Below are positions 46,086 through 57,791 of a DNA stretch of 64,000 nucleotides, in pieces (position 1 is the first letter of the stretch; each line of letters starts with the position of its first letter). The position numbers were made by a program, and so were the translations under genes. The notes under the pieces were generated by a model. That model did no database searches, was not told the origin of the DNA, and saw only the letters and a list, made by a program, of their open reading frames with translations. This DNA comes from Mycolicibacterium helvum (GTDB lineage Bacteria > Actinomycetota > Actinomycetes > Mycobacteriales > Mycobacteriaceae): contig NZ_AP022596.1 in the NCBI RefSeq assembly GCF_010731895.1, positions 5,084,001 through 5,148,000 on the forward strand, given 5' to 3'.

Positions 46086-49000
46086 TTGAGTTCCAAGAAG
46101 GGCGCGGGTCGCCACCGGAAGCATGCGGCTCGCCACCGGAAACAGGTAGCTCGTAACCGGAAGCGCTTGGCTCGCAACGGGATTCTCGCCGCTGCGGTGG
46201 GGCTCGGTCTGGCGGTATCCGCCGGTCAAGGAGTGGCGTCGGCTGCCGCAGACGGCGGTTCGTCGGATTCCGGATCCAAGCCGAGCTCAACGAATGATTC
46301 CGGGAATTCCTCGAACTCCAAGAGCACGGCCAGATCTGCGCGTACGCGCCCGTCAAGTAAGCAATCGTCGGCGGCCCCCTCCTCGTCGGCCGCCAGTGCA
46401 TCCGGTTCGACCCGAACCACCGCCGCGGGTGCCGCCTCGACGCCCTCGACCACCCCCGCCACCGCAACCTCGACCAGAACGGAAACGTCGAGCACCGTCC
46501 AGCCCATCGCTGACGCGCCGAAGACTGCCGTATCGGCTGCGGCCGTTGCGGCGGCCTCGCCCGCCGCGTCCGCGGTGCCGGCCGCCGCTGCGACGGCCGA
46601 CAACACTGTGTGGGTCGCTACCGTGCAGAGGGCGCTCAAAAGACTCATCGGCTGGCCCGGAACGCCGCACAACTTCGTCGCAGTGACCAATTACAAAATT
46701 GATCAGAGTCTCGACACCATCGACAATCAGCTCGACGCCTTGGTCGCGAATCCGGTCGCAGGCAGTCCGGCGCGGTGGGTTCCCGATCTCATCGGCATAC
46801 TGCACCTTTTCGTCACCTCGGCGATCCCCGGCTATTCGTTCAGTGACACCCTCAACGCGTGGGGCGACTTCCTGAACCGGGTAGTGCCGCCGTTCACCAT
46901 CGACTCAGCGGCGAGCACCTTCGGCATCATCACGCCGTACAAGATCATGGCTGCAGCCGTCGCCGGGACGGCGACGGTCTTCACGGACATGCTGAACGGC
47001 ACCTATGACCCGGCCCAGATCGAGATTGACGTCATCAAGACGACCACCGGGGCGACCGTCACCAGGTCTGACCTCAGTGACTCCACCAGTCTGGACACCA
47101 AGATCGCCGCTTCGGTAGCCCTCGGCGGTGGCGTGTACAGCAGCCCGGCAGAGGCGTGGAATACGGTGTTGCCGACTTGGACTGCCGCCCAGGTGAATCC
47201 GTTCACGATCGTGACCTACGTGGTGCTGGTCGCCTTGTACAAGCGGTTCCAGGAGATGGCCGCCCTACAGACCTTTACGGTCGGTACTCAGTACAACTCC
47301 GGAACCCCTTACACCCTCGGGTTGACCCCCGAGACGGCTTCCGAGTACGCGAACGGATCGTTCAGTGCGGTCGATGAGAACGGGAACTCGGTGAGCTTCG
47401 CGCCCGCGGACGGGAACACGTACACGTCGGCGTGGGGGGGATTGGTCACGATCAACACCTACGGCGGTGGATACACGTACACCAACACGCTTCCCGGCGT
47501 GGCCTTCTTCGCGGCGGGCGCGGCCGGTCAGTCCGACACGGTGAGCATTCCGGTGACGTCCGTGGACGGTGCTCCCTACACGCTGACCTTCCAGATCAAG
47601 ATCCTCACTGTTGCGAACACTCCGTCGCCCGGGGACAGCACTTTCACCACGAGCACCACCTACAACTCCGGCTATCCGTCGACCATCGATTTGGGCAGCG
47701 TGGGAACGCGTTCGGAGTACGCGTACGGCACGTTTCATGCGGTCGATCAGAATGGCGTCGCGGCGAGCTTCTCGCCGGCGTCCGGGAACACCTACACATC
47801 GGCCTGGGGTGCCCTGGTCACGATCAACAGTGCGACCGGCGGTTTCTCGTACACCCAGACAACTCCCGGTGCCGCGTACTTCCACGCGGGAACCTCGGCC
47901 AACCCGTACGACACCGTCCAGGTGACCGTACAGGGGGCCGACGGCAAGAACTACCTGGTCACCGAGAAGATTCAGATCGTCGGAGGGGTGAACAGCGCCC
48001 CAACCGTGTCCAGCACTGTCGGCAGCGCGGACACGCTGGGCGTGGTGCGCGGCACCGTCAACGGTAGTGACTCCGACGGCGATACCCTCACGTACTCCCT
48101 GGTGGGTTCGTCGGTCAACGGACTGAGCGGCAACTCCGCCTACACCAAAAACGGCGCCAACAACGGCGGCATCGTCACGCTCAACTCGACGACCGGCGCC
48201 TTCACCTACGCATCGACGTCGACAGCCGGCGCCTCCCAGAGCTTCCAGGTGCAGGTCGCCGACGGCCACGGTGGCAATACCGTCACGACGGTTACGGTGC
48301 CCAACACCAGCTCGATCACTCCGTCCAACGTCAACACCTCCACGCCGAACGTCGTCACCGGCTCGGTGCCGGCCCCGACCGCGGACACCGGAATGTTCAC
48401 CTACAGTCTGGGCACCGCCCCGACGAAGGGAACGGTGACGTTCAACTCGACCACCGGCGCCTTCACTTACACGCGCAACTCGGGTCTGGGGCACACCGGT
48501 GGGCTTGCCGACTCGTTCACCGTGATCGCCACCGACGCCAACGGCCGCGCGGTCACCCTGACCGTGCCCGTCACTCCGACTGTCACCAACACCGCGCCCA
48601 CATTGACGCTCACCAACGCCCCGACCGTGGGGTCGTTGTCCGGGTCCACGAACGACACTGGCTCAGCTACGTCGACGCAGACCAGCACCGGGAAGTTCAC
48701 GGCAACCGACGCGGACGGCGACACGCTGACGTACAGCGCGACCACCGGCTCCCAGGGCGGCACGCTCACGTTCAACTCGGACGGCAGCTTCACCTACACC
48801 GGGACCCTGTCAAACACAGTCCGTCACGCGGCCGCCAAGATCGGTGCCACTTCCGCGGGCATGAATGACACATTCACCGTCACGGTCAGCGACGGCTATG
48901 GCGGCACTGCCAACTACACACTCAGTGTGCCGATCTACGCGATCAATAGCGCGCCCGTGATAACCGGCTTCGGCGGGATTACCTGCGCCTTCTACGCCTG

Positions 49001-49301
49001 CACGGTGGGCACGATGACGATCAGCGATCCCGATGGCGACAGCATTCCCAACACGAAGATAACCGCCGGGACAGGTGCTGGGTACACCCTCGCCACCGGA
49101 TCTGTCACTGTCTGGGGCTCCGGCACGACCACCATCTCGTGGAGCGCCGGCGGCACGTTCGGTACTACAGCGACTGCCAACACCTTCACCGTTTACGACG
49201 GCTACTACACCGTCACCAACGGTGTGGTCAACGTCGGCACCCCGTCGAAGTTCTGGGCGCAATGGGCCGCCGGCTCGGGCACCAGGACCACCGGCAACTG
49301 A
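46086..49301 (+). CDS. Giant secreted repeat protein 3 (cadherin/VCBS-like)
   Basis: About 1071 residues from the TTG at 46086, chosen because GGGAGA lies 4 nt upstream exactly as in gene 2 and because SSKKGAGRHRK aligns; an ATG at 46032 in frame is the alternative. The N-terminus has RHRKHAARHRKQVARNRK, a hydrophobic core and an ASAAA cleavage region. A Ser/Thr/Ala linker is followed by the same helical domain as protein 1 (SPARWVPDL, NRVVPPFTI, GIITPYKIMAAA). Two tandem SEYAxGxFxAVD modules come next (protein 1 has one), then about four beta-repeats with DSDGD and DADGD motifs, and the YDGYYTVTNGVV ending. Convergent with mgtE, 29 bp away. Confidence 0.83.
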   Translation: MSSKKGAGRHRKHAARHRKQVARNRKRLARNGILAAAVGLGLAVSAGQGVASAAADGGSSDSGSKPSSTNDSGNSSNSKSTARSARTRPSSKQSSAAPSSSAASASGSTRTTAAGAASTPSTTPATATSTRTETSSTVQPIADAPKTAVSAAAVAAASPAASAVPAAAATADNTVWVATVQRALKRLIGWPGTPHNFVAVTNYKIDQSLDTIDNQLDALVANPVAGSPARWVPDLIGILHLFVTSAIPGYSFSDTLNAWGDFLNRVVPPFTIDSAASTFGIITPYKIMAAAVAGTATVFTDMLNGTYDPAQIEIDVIKTTTGATVTRSDLSDSTSLDTKIAASVALGGGVYSSPAEAWNTVLPTWTAAQVNPFTIVTYVVLVALYKRFQEMAALQTFTVGTQYNSGTPYTLGLTPETASEYANGSFSAVDENGNSVSFAPADGNTYTSAWGGLVTINTYGGGYTYTNTLPGVAFFAAGAAGQSDTVSIPVTSVDGAPYTLTFQIKILTVANTPSPGDSTFTTSTTYNSGYPSTIDLGSVGTRSEYAYGTFHAVDQNGVAASFSPASGNTYTSAWGALVTINSATGGFSYTQTTPGAAYFHAGTSANPYDTVQVTVQGADGKNYLVTEKIQIVGGVNSAPTVSSTVGSADTLGVVRGTVNGSDSDGDTLTYSLVGSSVNGLSGNSAYTKNGANNGGIVTLNSTTGAFTYASTSTAGASQSFQVQVADGHGGNTVTTVTVPNTSSITPSNVNTSTPNVVTGSVPAPTADTGMFTYSLGTAPTKGTVTFNSTTGAFTYTRNSGLGHTGGLADSFTVIATDANGRAVTLTVPVTPTVTNTAPTLTLTNAPTVGSLSGSTNDTGSATSTQTSTGKFTATDADGDTLTYSATTGSQGGTLTFNSDGSFTYTGTLSNTVRHAAAKIGATSAGMNDTFTVTVSDGYGGTANYTLSVPIYAINSAPVITGFGGITCAFYACTVGTMTISDPDGDSIPNTKITAGTGAGYTLATGSVTVWGSGTTTISWSAGGTFGTTATANTFTVYDGYYTVTNGVVNVGTPSKFWAQWAAGSGTRTTGN

Positions 49302-49330
49302 CACCGATGCTTTGCGTCTGAGCTGATCGG

Positions 49331-50716
49331 CTACAGCCCCGCGAGTTGGGGCAGTGTGGCGTGGGCGATCAGGAAATAGATGATCAGCCCGGTGCCGTCG
49401 ACGATCGTGGCGATCATCGGCCCCGACACCACCGCCGGATCCACCCGGCACTTCTTGAGCAACGGCGGCAGCACCGAGGCCACGAGCGATGCCCACAGCA
49501 CGATTGCGGCGACCGTCAACGACACCGTGACGGTGACTTCCGGCCCGACCCCCAGCGTCCATGCGCGGATGATGGCGGCTGCGGCCATCGTCGCGGCGAT
49601 GAGGAAGCCTGTCGACATTTCTTTGGCCAGGATTCGCGGCAGATCACGCAGGCGTACCTGGCCGGTTCCCATGGCACGCACAAGCGTCGTGGTGATCTGG
49701 GTCCCGGTGTTGCCGCCCGTGCCGATCAGCAGTGGGATGAAGAAAGCCAAGGCGACGACGGCTTCCATCTCGTCCTCGAACGCGCGCAACACCGTGCCGG
49801 TGTACGCTTCGGCGGCGAACAGTACGAGTAGCCACACAATGCGCTTGCGCCACAGCCGAAATGGTGATGCGCGAAGGTACGGGACCTCGAGTGGTTCGGA
49901 GCCGCCCTGGCGTTCGGCGGCCCTGGTCGCCTCGGTGTCGATGATGTCGGCCGCCGCGTCGGCCGTGAGCACACCGAGCAGCCGGCGCTGGTCGTCGATG
50001 ACGGGCAGCGCCGCGAGGTCGTAGTCGACCAGCGACTGGGCGGCCTGCTCGGCGTCGACCAGAGGACGGACCCAGACGGGGTCCTGGCTGCTCAGTTCCG
50101 CGATCGGCTGGTCTGGGTGAGCCAGCACCAGATCCTGGAAATCCAGAAAGCCGATCAGGCGGCGTTCGGCGTCGGTCACGTAGATCAGTGCACCGTGCCG
50201 GGCCCTGCCCCGCACCTGGGCGCTCTGGGTGCGGACCAACTCCTCCGCCTCGGCGGCTGTGATCGAGTCCGGGATGGTGAACACGTCGGGAAGCATGTGC
50301 GCGGCAACCGAGGTCGGCGGCCACCGCAGCACCTCGCGCAGGACCTCCGCCTGTGGACCACCGATCTGGTCCAGCAACGTGTCACGGGTCGAATTACTCA
50401 GCCGCCGAAGGATTTCGGCGGCTTCGTCGGTTTCGATGGCCTTCATCCAGCGGGCCGCTTGCGCGGTGTCCGCTGCACCGACGATGCGGGTCGCCAGGTC
50501 GGTGTCGATCGAGCCGAGCAGTTCGGGGCCCGTCGTGGCATCGAGCAGCGACACGAAGCTGGTCAGCCTCGCCCGGGACATGGCGCCGACTTGGCGGCTC
50601 CGCTCGACGGATCCCGCCGAGCGTAGCCATGCGTCGACCGCCTCGGGGGAGTCCAATTGGGCGGCCCGCACCGGCAGAACACCGAGCACGCCGACATCGA
50701 GACCGGGACTCTTCAT
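49331..50716 (-). CDS. mgtE: Magnesium transporter, MgtE family
   Basis: A 461-residue Mg2+ channel/transporter. Domain order is normal: an N-terminal helical superhelix (~10-135, with RRLSNSTRDTLLDQ), a CBS pair (~140-260), then five transmembrane helices (~290-460) with the GTGGNTGTQ pore signature. The ATG at 50716 has GAGGAG upstream; a longer in-frame start (50800) lacks support. The CBS and N domains sense cytoplasmic Mg2+ and gate the pore in characterised members. The last 65 bp are duplicated at 45751-45815. M. tuberculosis has its mgtE elsewhere, so this placement beside the riboflavin genes differs. Confidence 0.92.
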   Translation of the reverse strand: MKSPGLDVGVLGVLPVRAAQLDSPEAVDAWLRSAGSVERSRQVGAMSRARLTSFVSLLDATTGPELLGSIDTDLATRIVGAADTAQAARWMKAIETDEAAEILRRLSNSTRDTLLDQIGGPQAEVLREVLRWPPTSVAAHMLPDVFTIPDSITAAEAEELVRTQSAQVRGRARHGALIYVTDAERRLIGFLDFQDLVLAHPDQPIAELSSQDPVWVRPLVDAEQAAQSLVDYDLAALPVIDDQRRLLGVLTADAAADIIDTEATRAAERQGGSEPLEVPYLRASPFRLWRKRIVWLLVLFAAEAYTGTVLRAFEDEMEAVVALAFFIPLLIGTGGNTGTQITTTLVRAMGTGQVRLRDLPRILAKEMSTGFLIAATMAAAAIIRAWTLGVGPEVTVTVSLTVAAIVLWASLVASVLPPLLKKCRVDPAVVSGPMIATIVDGTGLIIYFLIAHATLPQLAGL

Positions 50717-51000
50717 CACACTCCTCAGCGTTGGGATCTTGTTCGGAGGTATAAGACCGCACATCCGGCTGGTGGAAGCCGTCGAGGCGGCGGTGCGCAC
50801 CCAGAGTTCATCTGCAATTCACCCCCTGAGTCCGTCCTGTCACGTACGTCACACCGCGTGGCTGGCCTGCAGATATTCACCATCGGGGTTGGCGGGAGAG
50901 GGCGGACTGGGCCGCTGAACAGGACAGGCAATAGTCGCCGGTCTGGGGTGGTTCATACTGTCTACAGCAGCATCACGCGAGAAATGGGCAGGCAGCAAGG
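50717..51000. promoter_or_regulatory. Divergent promoter region mgtE/ribBA
   Basis: 284 bp without a gene between divergent mgtE and ribBA. I looked for the FMN riboswitch core and saw none. No clear operator was recognised apart from an ACGTACGT core near 50841-50848. Confidence 0.35.
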
Positions 51001-53236
<2,236 letters not shown>

Positions 53237-53250
<14 letters not shown>

Positions 53251-53701
53251 GTCTCATCACCACTTCGCCCGCGGCGCCGCCGGTGGGCACTTCGGTGAAT
53301 CCGAGGCCCTCGTACACCGTGCGCGCCGCGGTGTTGTCGGGGGCCATGCGCAGTGTCGCGGTGCGCACCCCGCGCCGGCGCGCCCAGTCCAGCGCCGCGA
53401 CCACCAGGCGGCGGCCAAACCCGCGCCCGCGCGCCACGGGGTCGACCCACAGTGAGTACACGTAGGCCGTCTCAGTGCTCTCCTGGTAGGCGGCGACCAT
53501 GCCGACGGGCCGACCGGCCAGGACCACCACGAACTGGGCGTGATCGCGCAGCCGCCTGCGCCAGTCGGCGGCGGTGAAGCGCGCCTCGACAAGGTATTGC
53601 TGGTCCGCTGCGCCGAACGTGTCGGTGAGTGCCCGCAGTCGAAGTTCGGCGAACTGCTCCCAGTCCGACTCGGTGAGGCGGGTGATCCGCGTCATGGGCA
53701 C
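53237..53701 (-). CDS. GNAT-family N-acetyltransferase
   Basis: A 154-residue single-domain acetyl-CoA-dependent acetyltransferase. The acetyl-CoA pyrophosphate loop is VDPVARGRGFGRRLV (motif A, R/QxxGxG/A), followed by LRMAPDNTAARTVYEGLGF (motif B). Substrate unknown. Two starts are close: GTG at 53701, seven nt after a TACCGT -10 box, and ATG at 53695; I used the GTG because the box favours a leaderless message. A long open frame continuing upstream is a shadow of uvrC. Confidence 0.87.
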
Positions 53702-53708
53702 GCCGTCG

Positions 53709-53714
53709 ACGGTA
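53709..53714 (-). promoter_or_regulatory. -10 box for the GNAT gene
   Basis: TACCGT on the minus strand ends seven nt before the GTG at 53701. Confidence 0.35.
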
Positions 53715-53746
53715 ATGCTTGTGGCCGGCCAGTCGGACGCGCCGAC

Positions 53747-53752
53747 TAACCT
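53747..53752 (+). promoter_or_regulatory. -10 box for uvrC (leaderless)
   Basis: TAACCT followed by six nt (GGGAGC) and the GTG at 53759. Confidence 0.4.
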
Positions 53753-53758
53753 GGGAGC

Positions 53759-55819
53759 GTGCCCGATCCCGCCACGTACCGCCCGGCGCCCGGGTCGATT
53801 CCAGTCGAGCCGGGGGTCTATCGATTCCGGGATCCGCACGGCCGAGTGATCTACGTCGGCAAGGCCAAGAGCCTGCGTAGCCGGCTGACGTCGTACTTCC
53901 AGGACATCTCCGCCCTGCACCCGCGCACTCGTCAGATGGTGACCACGGCGGCCAAAGTCGAGTGGACGGTGGTCAACACCGAGGTCGAGGCGCTGCAGCT
54001 GGAATACAACTGGATCAAGGAGTTCGACCCGCGGTTCAACGTCCGATACCGCGACGACAAGTCCTATCCGGTGCTGGCCGTCACGCTCAACGAGGAGTAC
54101 CCGCGGCTGTTCGTCTACCGCGGGCCGCGGCGTAAGGGCGTCCGCTACTTCGGCCCGTACTCGCATGCCTGGGCCATCCGGGAAACCCTCGACCTGCTGA
54201 CCCGGGTGTTTCCCGCCCGCACCTGCTCGGCCGGAGTGTTCAAGCGGCACAGCCAAATCGAACGTCCGTGCTTGCTGGGCTACATCGATAAATGCTCGGC
54301 ACCGTGCGTCGGCCGGGTCAGCGCCGAAGAGCACCGCAAGATCGTCATGGATTTCTGCGACTTCCTGTCCGGCAAGACCGACCGCTTTGCCCGCGAACTG
54401 GAACACCAGATGAACGCGGCGTCGGCCGAGCTCGAATTCGAACGGGCCGCCCGGCTGCGCGACGATATCGCCGCACTCAAGCGTGCGCTGGAGAAGCAGG
54501 CCGTCGTGCTCGGCGACGGCACCGACGCCGACGTCGTCGCGTTCGCCGACGATGACCTGGAGGCCGCCGTTCAGGTCTTCCATGTCCGCGGTGGCCGGGT
54601 GCGTGGCCAGCGCGGCTGGGTGGTCGAAAAGCCCGGAGATCCAGGCGATTCCGCAGAGGCCCAGCTGGTCGAGCAGTTCCTCACTCAGTTCTACGGTGAG
54701 CAGGCCGAATTGGGCGGCGCCGCAGACGAAGCCACCAACCCGGTGCCGCGCGAGGTGCTGGTGCCGTGCCTGCCGCCCAACGCCGACGAGCTAGGCGATT
54801 GGCTTTCGGGGTTGCGCGGCTCGCGGGTTGTGCTGCGGGTGCCGCAGCGCGGCGACAAGAAGGCACTTGCCGAGACGGTGCACCGCAATGCCCAGGAGGC
54901 GCTGCAGCAGCACAAGCTCAAGCGCGCTGGCGACTTCACCGCCAGATCGGCTGCGCTGCAGAATATTCAGGAATCCCTGGGACTGGCCGATGCGCCGTTG
55001 CGCATCGAGTGCGTCGACATCAGCCACGTCCAGGGCACCGATGTGGTGGCCTCCCTGGTGGTGTTCGAGGATGGCCTGCCGCGCAAGTCGGACTATCGGC
55101 ATTTCGCGATCCGCGAGGCCGCCGGCCAGGGCCGTTCCGACGACGTGGCCTCGATCGCGGAGGTGACCCGCCGCCGCTTCACCCGTCACGTCCAGGAGCA
55201 GCAGCGGCCCATTGAGGAATTCTCTGCTCGCTTCGATGTCGCCGGCCCGGCGGCTCCGCAGCTCGATGTCGCCGGCCCAGCGGCTCCGCCAGGCAAGTCC
55301 CGCAAGTTCGCCTACCCGCCCAACCTTTACGTCGTCGACGGGGGTGCCCCTCAGGTCAATGCCGCCCAGGCGGTGCTCGACGACCTCGGTGTCACCGATG
55401 TCGCCGTCATCGGTTTGGCCAAACGCCTCGAGGAGGTGTGGGTGCCCATGGAAACAGATCCGGTCATTCTGCCCAGGAACAGTGAGGGCCTCTACTTGCT
55501 GCAGCGGGTCCGCGACGAAGCCCATCGCTTCGCGATCACCTACCACCGCAGCAAGCGGTCCAAGCGAATGACGGCCTCGGCGCTGGACGCGGTACCCGGG
55601 CTCGGGGACATCAGGCGCAAGGCGCTGGTGACCCACTTCGGGTCGCTGGCCAGGCTGCGGCAGGCCAGTGTCGAGGAGATCACCTCGGTGCCGGGGATCG
55701 GGGCCGCGACCGCCGCCGCGGTGCTGGAAGCGCTAGGCGTGACTGTGGATTCGGTGGGATCGGCTGCGCAGGGCGACGCCGTCAGTGAAGATCAGTCTGC
55801 TGAACAGGCGACGCGATGA
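53759..55819 (+). CDS. uvrC: Excinuclease ABC subunit C
   Basis: Makes the 3' and 5' incisions in nucleotide excision repair with UvrAB. 686 residues. The GIY-YIG nuclease is at ~16-95 ([20 protein letters not shown]), a cysteine cluster near 150-180 ([20 protein letters not shown]), the UVR motif near 215-250 for UvrB, the RNase H-like nuclease ~380-570 with [15 protein letters not shown], and two C-terminal helix-hairpin-helix motifs ([27 protein letters not shown]). A short inserted linker near 493-512 contains a duplicated DVAGPAAP unit (55234-55288). Overlaps rapZ by 4 bases. Confidence 0.96.
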   Translation: MPDPATYRPAPGSIPVEPGVYRFRDPHGRVIYVGKAKSLRSRLTSYFQDISALHPRTRQMVTTAAKVEWTVVNTEVEALQLEYNWIKEFDPRFNVRYRDDKSYPVLAVTLNEEYPRLFVYRGPRRKGVRYFGPYSHAWAIRETLDLLTRVFPARTCSAGVFKRHSQIERPCLLGYIDKCSAPCVGRVSAEEHRKIVMDFCDFLSGKTDRFARELEHQMNAASAELEFERAARLRDDIAALKRALEKQAVVLGDGTDADVVAFADDDLEAAVQVFHVRGGRVRGQRGWVVEKPGDPGDSAEAQLVEQFLTQFYGEQAELGGAADEATNPVPREVLVPCLPPNADELGDWLSGLRGSRVVLRVPQRGDKKALAETVHRNAQEALQQHKLKRAGDFTARSAALQNIQESLGLADAPLRIECVDISHVQGTDVVASLVVFEDGLPRKSDYRHFAIREAAGQGRSDDVASIAEVTRRRFTRHVQEQQRPIEEFSARFDVAGPAAPQLDVAGPAAPPGKSRKFAYPPNLYVVDGGAPQVNAAQAVLDDLGVTDVAVIGLAKRLEEVWVPMETDPVILPRNSEGLYLLQRVRDEAHRFAITYHRSKRSKRMTASALDAVPGLGDIRRKALVTHFGSLARLRQASVEEITSVPGIGAATAAAVLEALGVTVDSVGSAAQGDAVSEDQSAEQATR
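55234..55288. repeat. 30-bp-period tandem duplication inside uvrC
   Basis: A 25-bp unit at 55234-55258 is repeated at 55264-55288 with one mismatch, encoding DVAGPAAP twice in the linker before the conserved [14 protein letters not shown] segment. The frame is kept. Confidence 0.8.
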
Positions 55820-56733
55820 CAGAAAACAGCACAGGCGAACACATGCACACCGGAGCGACCGGTGAAGAATCGGGTATCGATGTGGTGTTGGTGACAGGCC
55901 TGTCAGGGGCCGGCCGGGGCACCGCGGCGAAGGTGCTCGAAGATCTCGGCTGGTATGTCGCCGACAACCTGCCGCCCGAACTCATCGCCCGGATGGTGGA
56001 CTTCGGCCTCGCCGCCGGCTCGCGGATCACCCAGCTGGCGGTGGTGATGGACGTGCGGTCCCGGGGTTTCACCGGTGACCTGGACTGGGTGCGCAACGAG
56101 CTGGCGACCCGCGACATCCACCCGCGCGTGCTGTTCATGGAGGCCTCCGACGACATCCTGGTGCGCCGGTACGAGAACAATCGGCGCAGTCATCCGCTGC
56201 AGGGAAACCAGACCCTGGCGGAGGGCCTTGCCGCGGAGCGGACGATGCTGGCCCCGGTGCGGGCATCGGCGGATCTGGTCATCGACACCTCGACTCTGTC
56301 GGTGCGCGCCTTGCGGGAGAGCATCGAGCGGGCCTTTGGTGGGGAAGCTGTCGCGCAGACCAGCGTGACCGTCGAGTCGTTCGGCTTCAAGTACGGCCTG
56401 CCGATGGACGCCGATATGGTGATGGACGTCCGCTTCCTGCCCAATCCGCACTGGGTCGACGAGCTCCGGCCGCACACCGGCCAGCATCCTGCGGTTCGTG
56501 ATTACGTCCTGGGCCAACCTGGTGCCGCGGAGTTTCTGCAGACCTACCATCAGCTGCTGAGGCTCGTCGTTGACGGCTACAGCAGGGAAGGGAAGCGATA
56601 CATGACCGTGGCCATCGGCTGCACCGGCGGCAAGCACCGCAGTGTCGCCATGGCCGAAGCGCTCGCCGGACTGCTGGAGCACAACGAGCAACTGTCCGTG
56701 CGCGTGCTGCACCGGGATCTGGGTCGCGAATGA
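55816..56733 (+). CDS. rapZ: RNase adapter protein RapZ family (YvcJ-like nucleotide-binding protein)
   Basis: A 305-residue nucleotide-binding protein. The N-terminal P-loop reads GLSGAGRGT (~28-36) with Arg where Lys is usual. C-terminal landmarks are [25 protein letters not shown] in two adjoining blocks and the [10 protein letters not shown] motif of the RapZ C-domain. In E. coli RapZ directs RNase E to the GlmZ small RNA; actinobacteria lack that system, so the role here is unsettled. It is part of the conserved uvrC-rapZ-yvcK-whiA operon with 4-base overlaps on both sides. Confidence 0.92.
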   Translation: MTENSTGEHMHTGATGEESGIDVVLVTGLSGAGRGTAAKVLEDLGWYVADNLPPELIARMVDFGLAAGSRITQLAVVMDVRSRGFTGDLDWVRNELATRDIHPRVLFMEASDDILVRRYENNRRSHPLQGNQTLAEGLAAERTMLAPVRASADLVIDTSTLSVRALRESIERAFGGEAVAQTSVTVESFGFKYGLPMDADMVMDVRFLPNPHWVDELRPHTGQHPAVRDYVLGQPGAAEFLQTYHQLLRLVVDGYSREGKRYMTVAIGCTGGKHRSVAMAEALAGLLEHNEQLSVRVLHRDLGRE

Positions 56734-57791
56734 GTCGTATCGTCGCCCTCGGTGGTGGACACGGATTGTATGCGACGCTATCGGCGGCGCGCCGCCTCAC
56801 GCCCCATATCACTGCGGTGGTGACCGTCGCCGACGATGGCGGATCGTCGGGACGGTTGCGCAGTGAGCTCGACATTGTGCCCCCGGGTGATCTGCGAATG
56901 GCATTGGCCGCCTTGGCTTCTGACAGTCCGCACGGTCGGCTATGGGCGACCATCCTGCAGCACCGGTTCGGTGGCAGCGGCGCGTTGGCCGGGCACCCGA
57001 TCGGCAACCTGTTGCTCGCGGGGCTCAATGAGGTGCTGGCCGATCCGGTGGCCGCGCTCGACGAACTGGGCCGGATCCTGGGCGTCATGGGCAGGGTCCT
57101 GCCGATGTGCCCGATCGCCCTGCAGATCGAAGCCGACGTGTCGGGTCTGGACGGCGACCCGAGGATGAGCCGGGTGATCCGCGGTCAGGTGGCGGTGGCC
57201 ACCACCCCGGGCAAGGTGCGTCGGGTGCGTCTGCTGCCCGGCGATCCGCCGGCGACCCGCCAGGCGATCGATGCCATCATGACCGCCGATCTGGTGGTGT
57301 TAGGCCCGGGTTCCTGGTTCACCAGTGTGATCCCGCACGTGCTGGTGCCGGAACTGGCGGCCGCGCTGAAAGCCACCACCGCGAGCCGCGCCCTGGTGCT
57401 GAACCTGGCCGCCGAGCCGGGGGAGACTGCCGGCTTCTCCGCCGAGCGTCACTTGCACGTTCTGGCCCAGCATGCGCCGGGATTCGTCGTCGACGAGATA
57501 ATAGTGGACGCCGCTCGTGTCCCGTCTGACCGGGAGCGTGACCAACTTCGGCGCACCGCAAGCCAGCTGGAAGCTTCAGTTCGGTTTGCTGACGTCTCAA
57601 GACCTGGTACACCTTTACATGACCCGGCGAAGCTGGCTGCAGCGCTTGACGGTGTGCGTAGTCGGAATACGATTCCCGCGGCATCTTCCCTCCCGTCTGC
57701 TGCGTCCATGCCAGCTGGAGGGACTCGACAGGGGGATGGGGTGCAGGGAACTGCTGGCAACGGACCGAGAGGTGACGACCCGTGGCGATGA
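56730..57791 (+). CDS. YvcK/CuvA family protein (gluconeogenesis/cell-shape factor)
   Basis: A 353-residue protein of the CofD-like fold. N-terminal [31 protein letters not shown] and [10 protein letters not shown] are signature motifs for nucleotide-sugar binding. YvcK binds UDP-sugars and supports cell-wall synthesis on gluconeogenic carbon; the M. tuberculosis relative is called CuvA. The last ~50 residues are low-complexity (Ser/Gly/Ala), poorly conserved. Overlaps rapZ and whiA by 4 bases each. Confidence 0.92.
   Translation: MSRIVALGGGHGLYATLSAARRLTPHITAVVTVADDGGSSGRLRSELDIVPPGDLRMALAALASDSPHGRLWATILQHRFGGSGALAGHPIGNLLLAGLNEVLADPVAALDELGRILGVMGRVLPMCPIALQIEADVSGLDGDPRMSRVIRGQVAVATTPGKVRRVRLLPGDPPATRQAIDAIMTADLVVLGPGSWFTSVIPHVLVPELAAALKATTASRALVLNLAAEPGETAGFSAERHLHVLAQHAPGFVVDEIIVDAARVPSDRERDQLRRTASQLEASVRFADVSRPGTPLHDPAKLAAALDGVRSRNTIPAASSLPSAASMPAGGTRQGDGVQGTAGNGPRGDDPWR

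Noticed and set aside
47265..48494. 409-codon minus-strand frame
   Set aside because: Shadow of the repeats of giant gene 3, without ribosome-binding site or known motif.
37823..49301. CRISPR array or PE/PPE genes suggested by repetitive DNA
   Set aside because: Repeats are long, imperfect and protein-coding (beta-sandwich units), with no short identical repeat plus spacer pattern, and no PE or PPE motif at the N-termini.
50835..50854. Possible operator around ACGTACGT
   Set aside because: The palindrome is only 8 bp and its flanks do not pair, so chance is likely.
53702..54583. N-terminal extension of the GNAT gene
   Set aside because: The frame is open only because it runs antisense to uvrC; the GNAT fold begins at 53701/53695 next to a -10 box.
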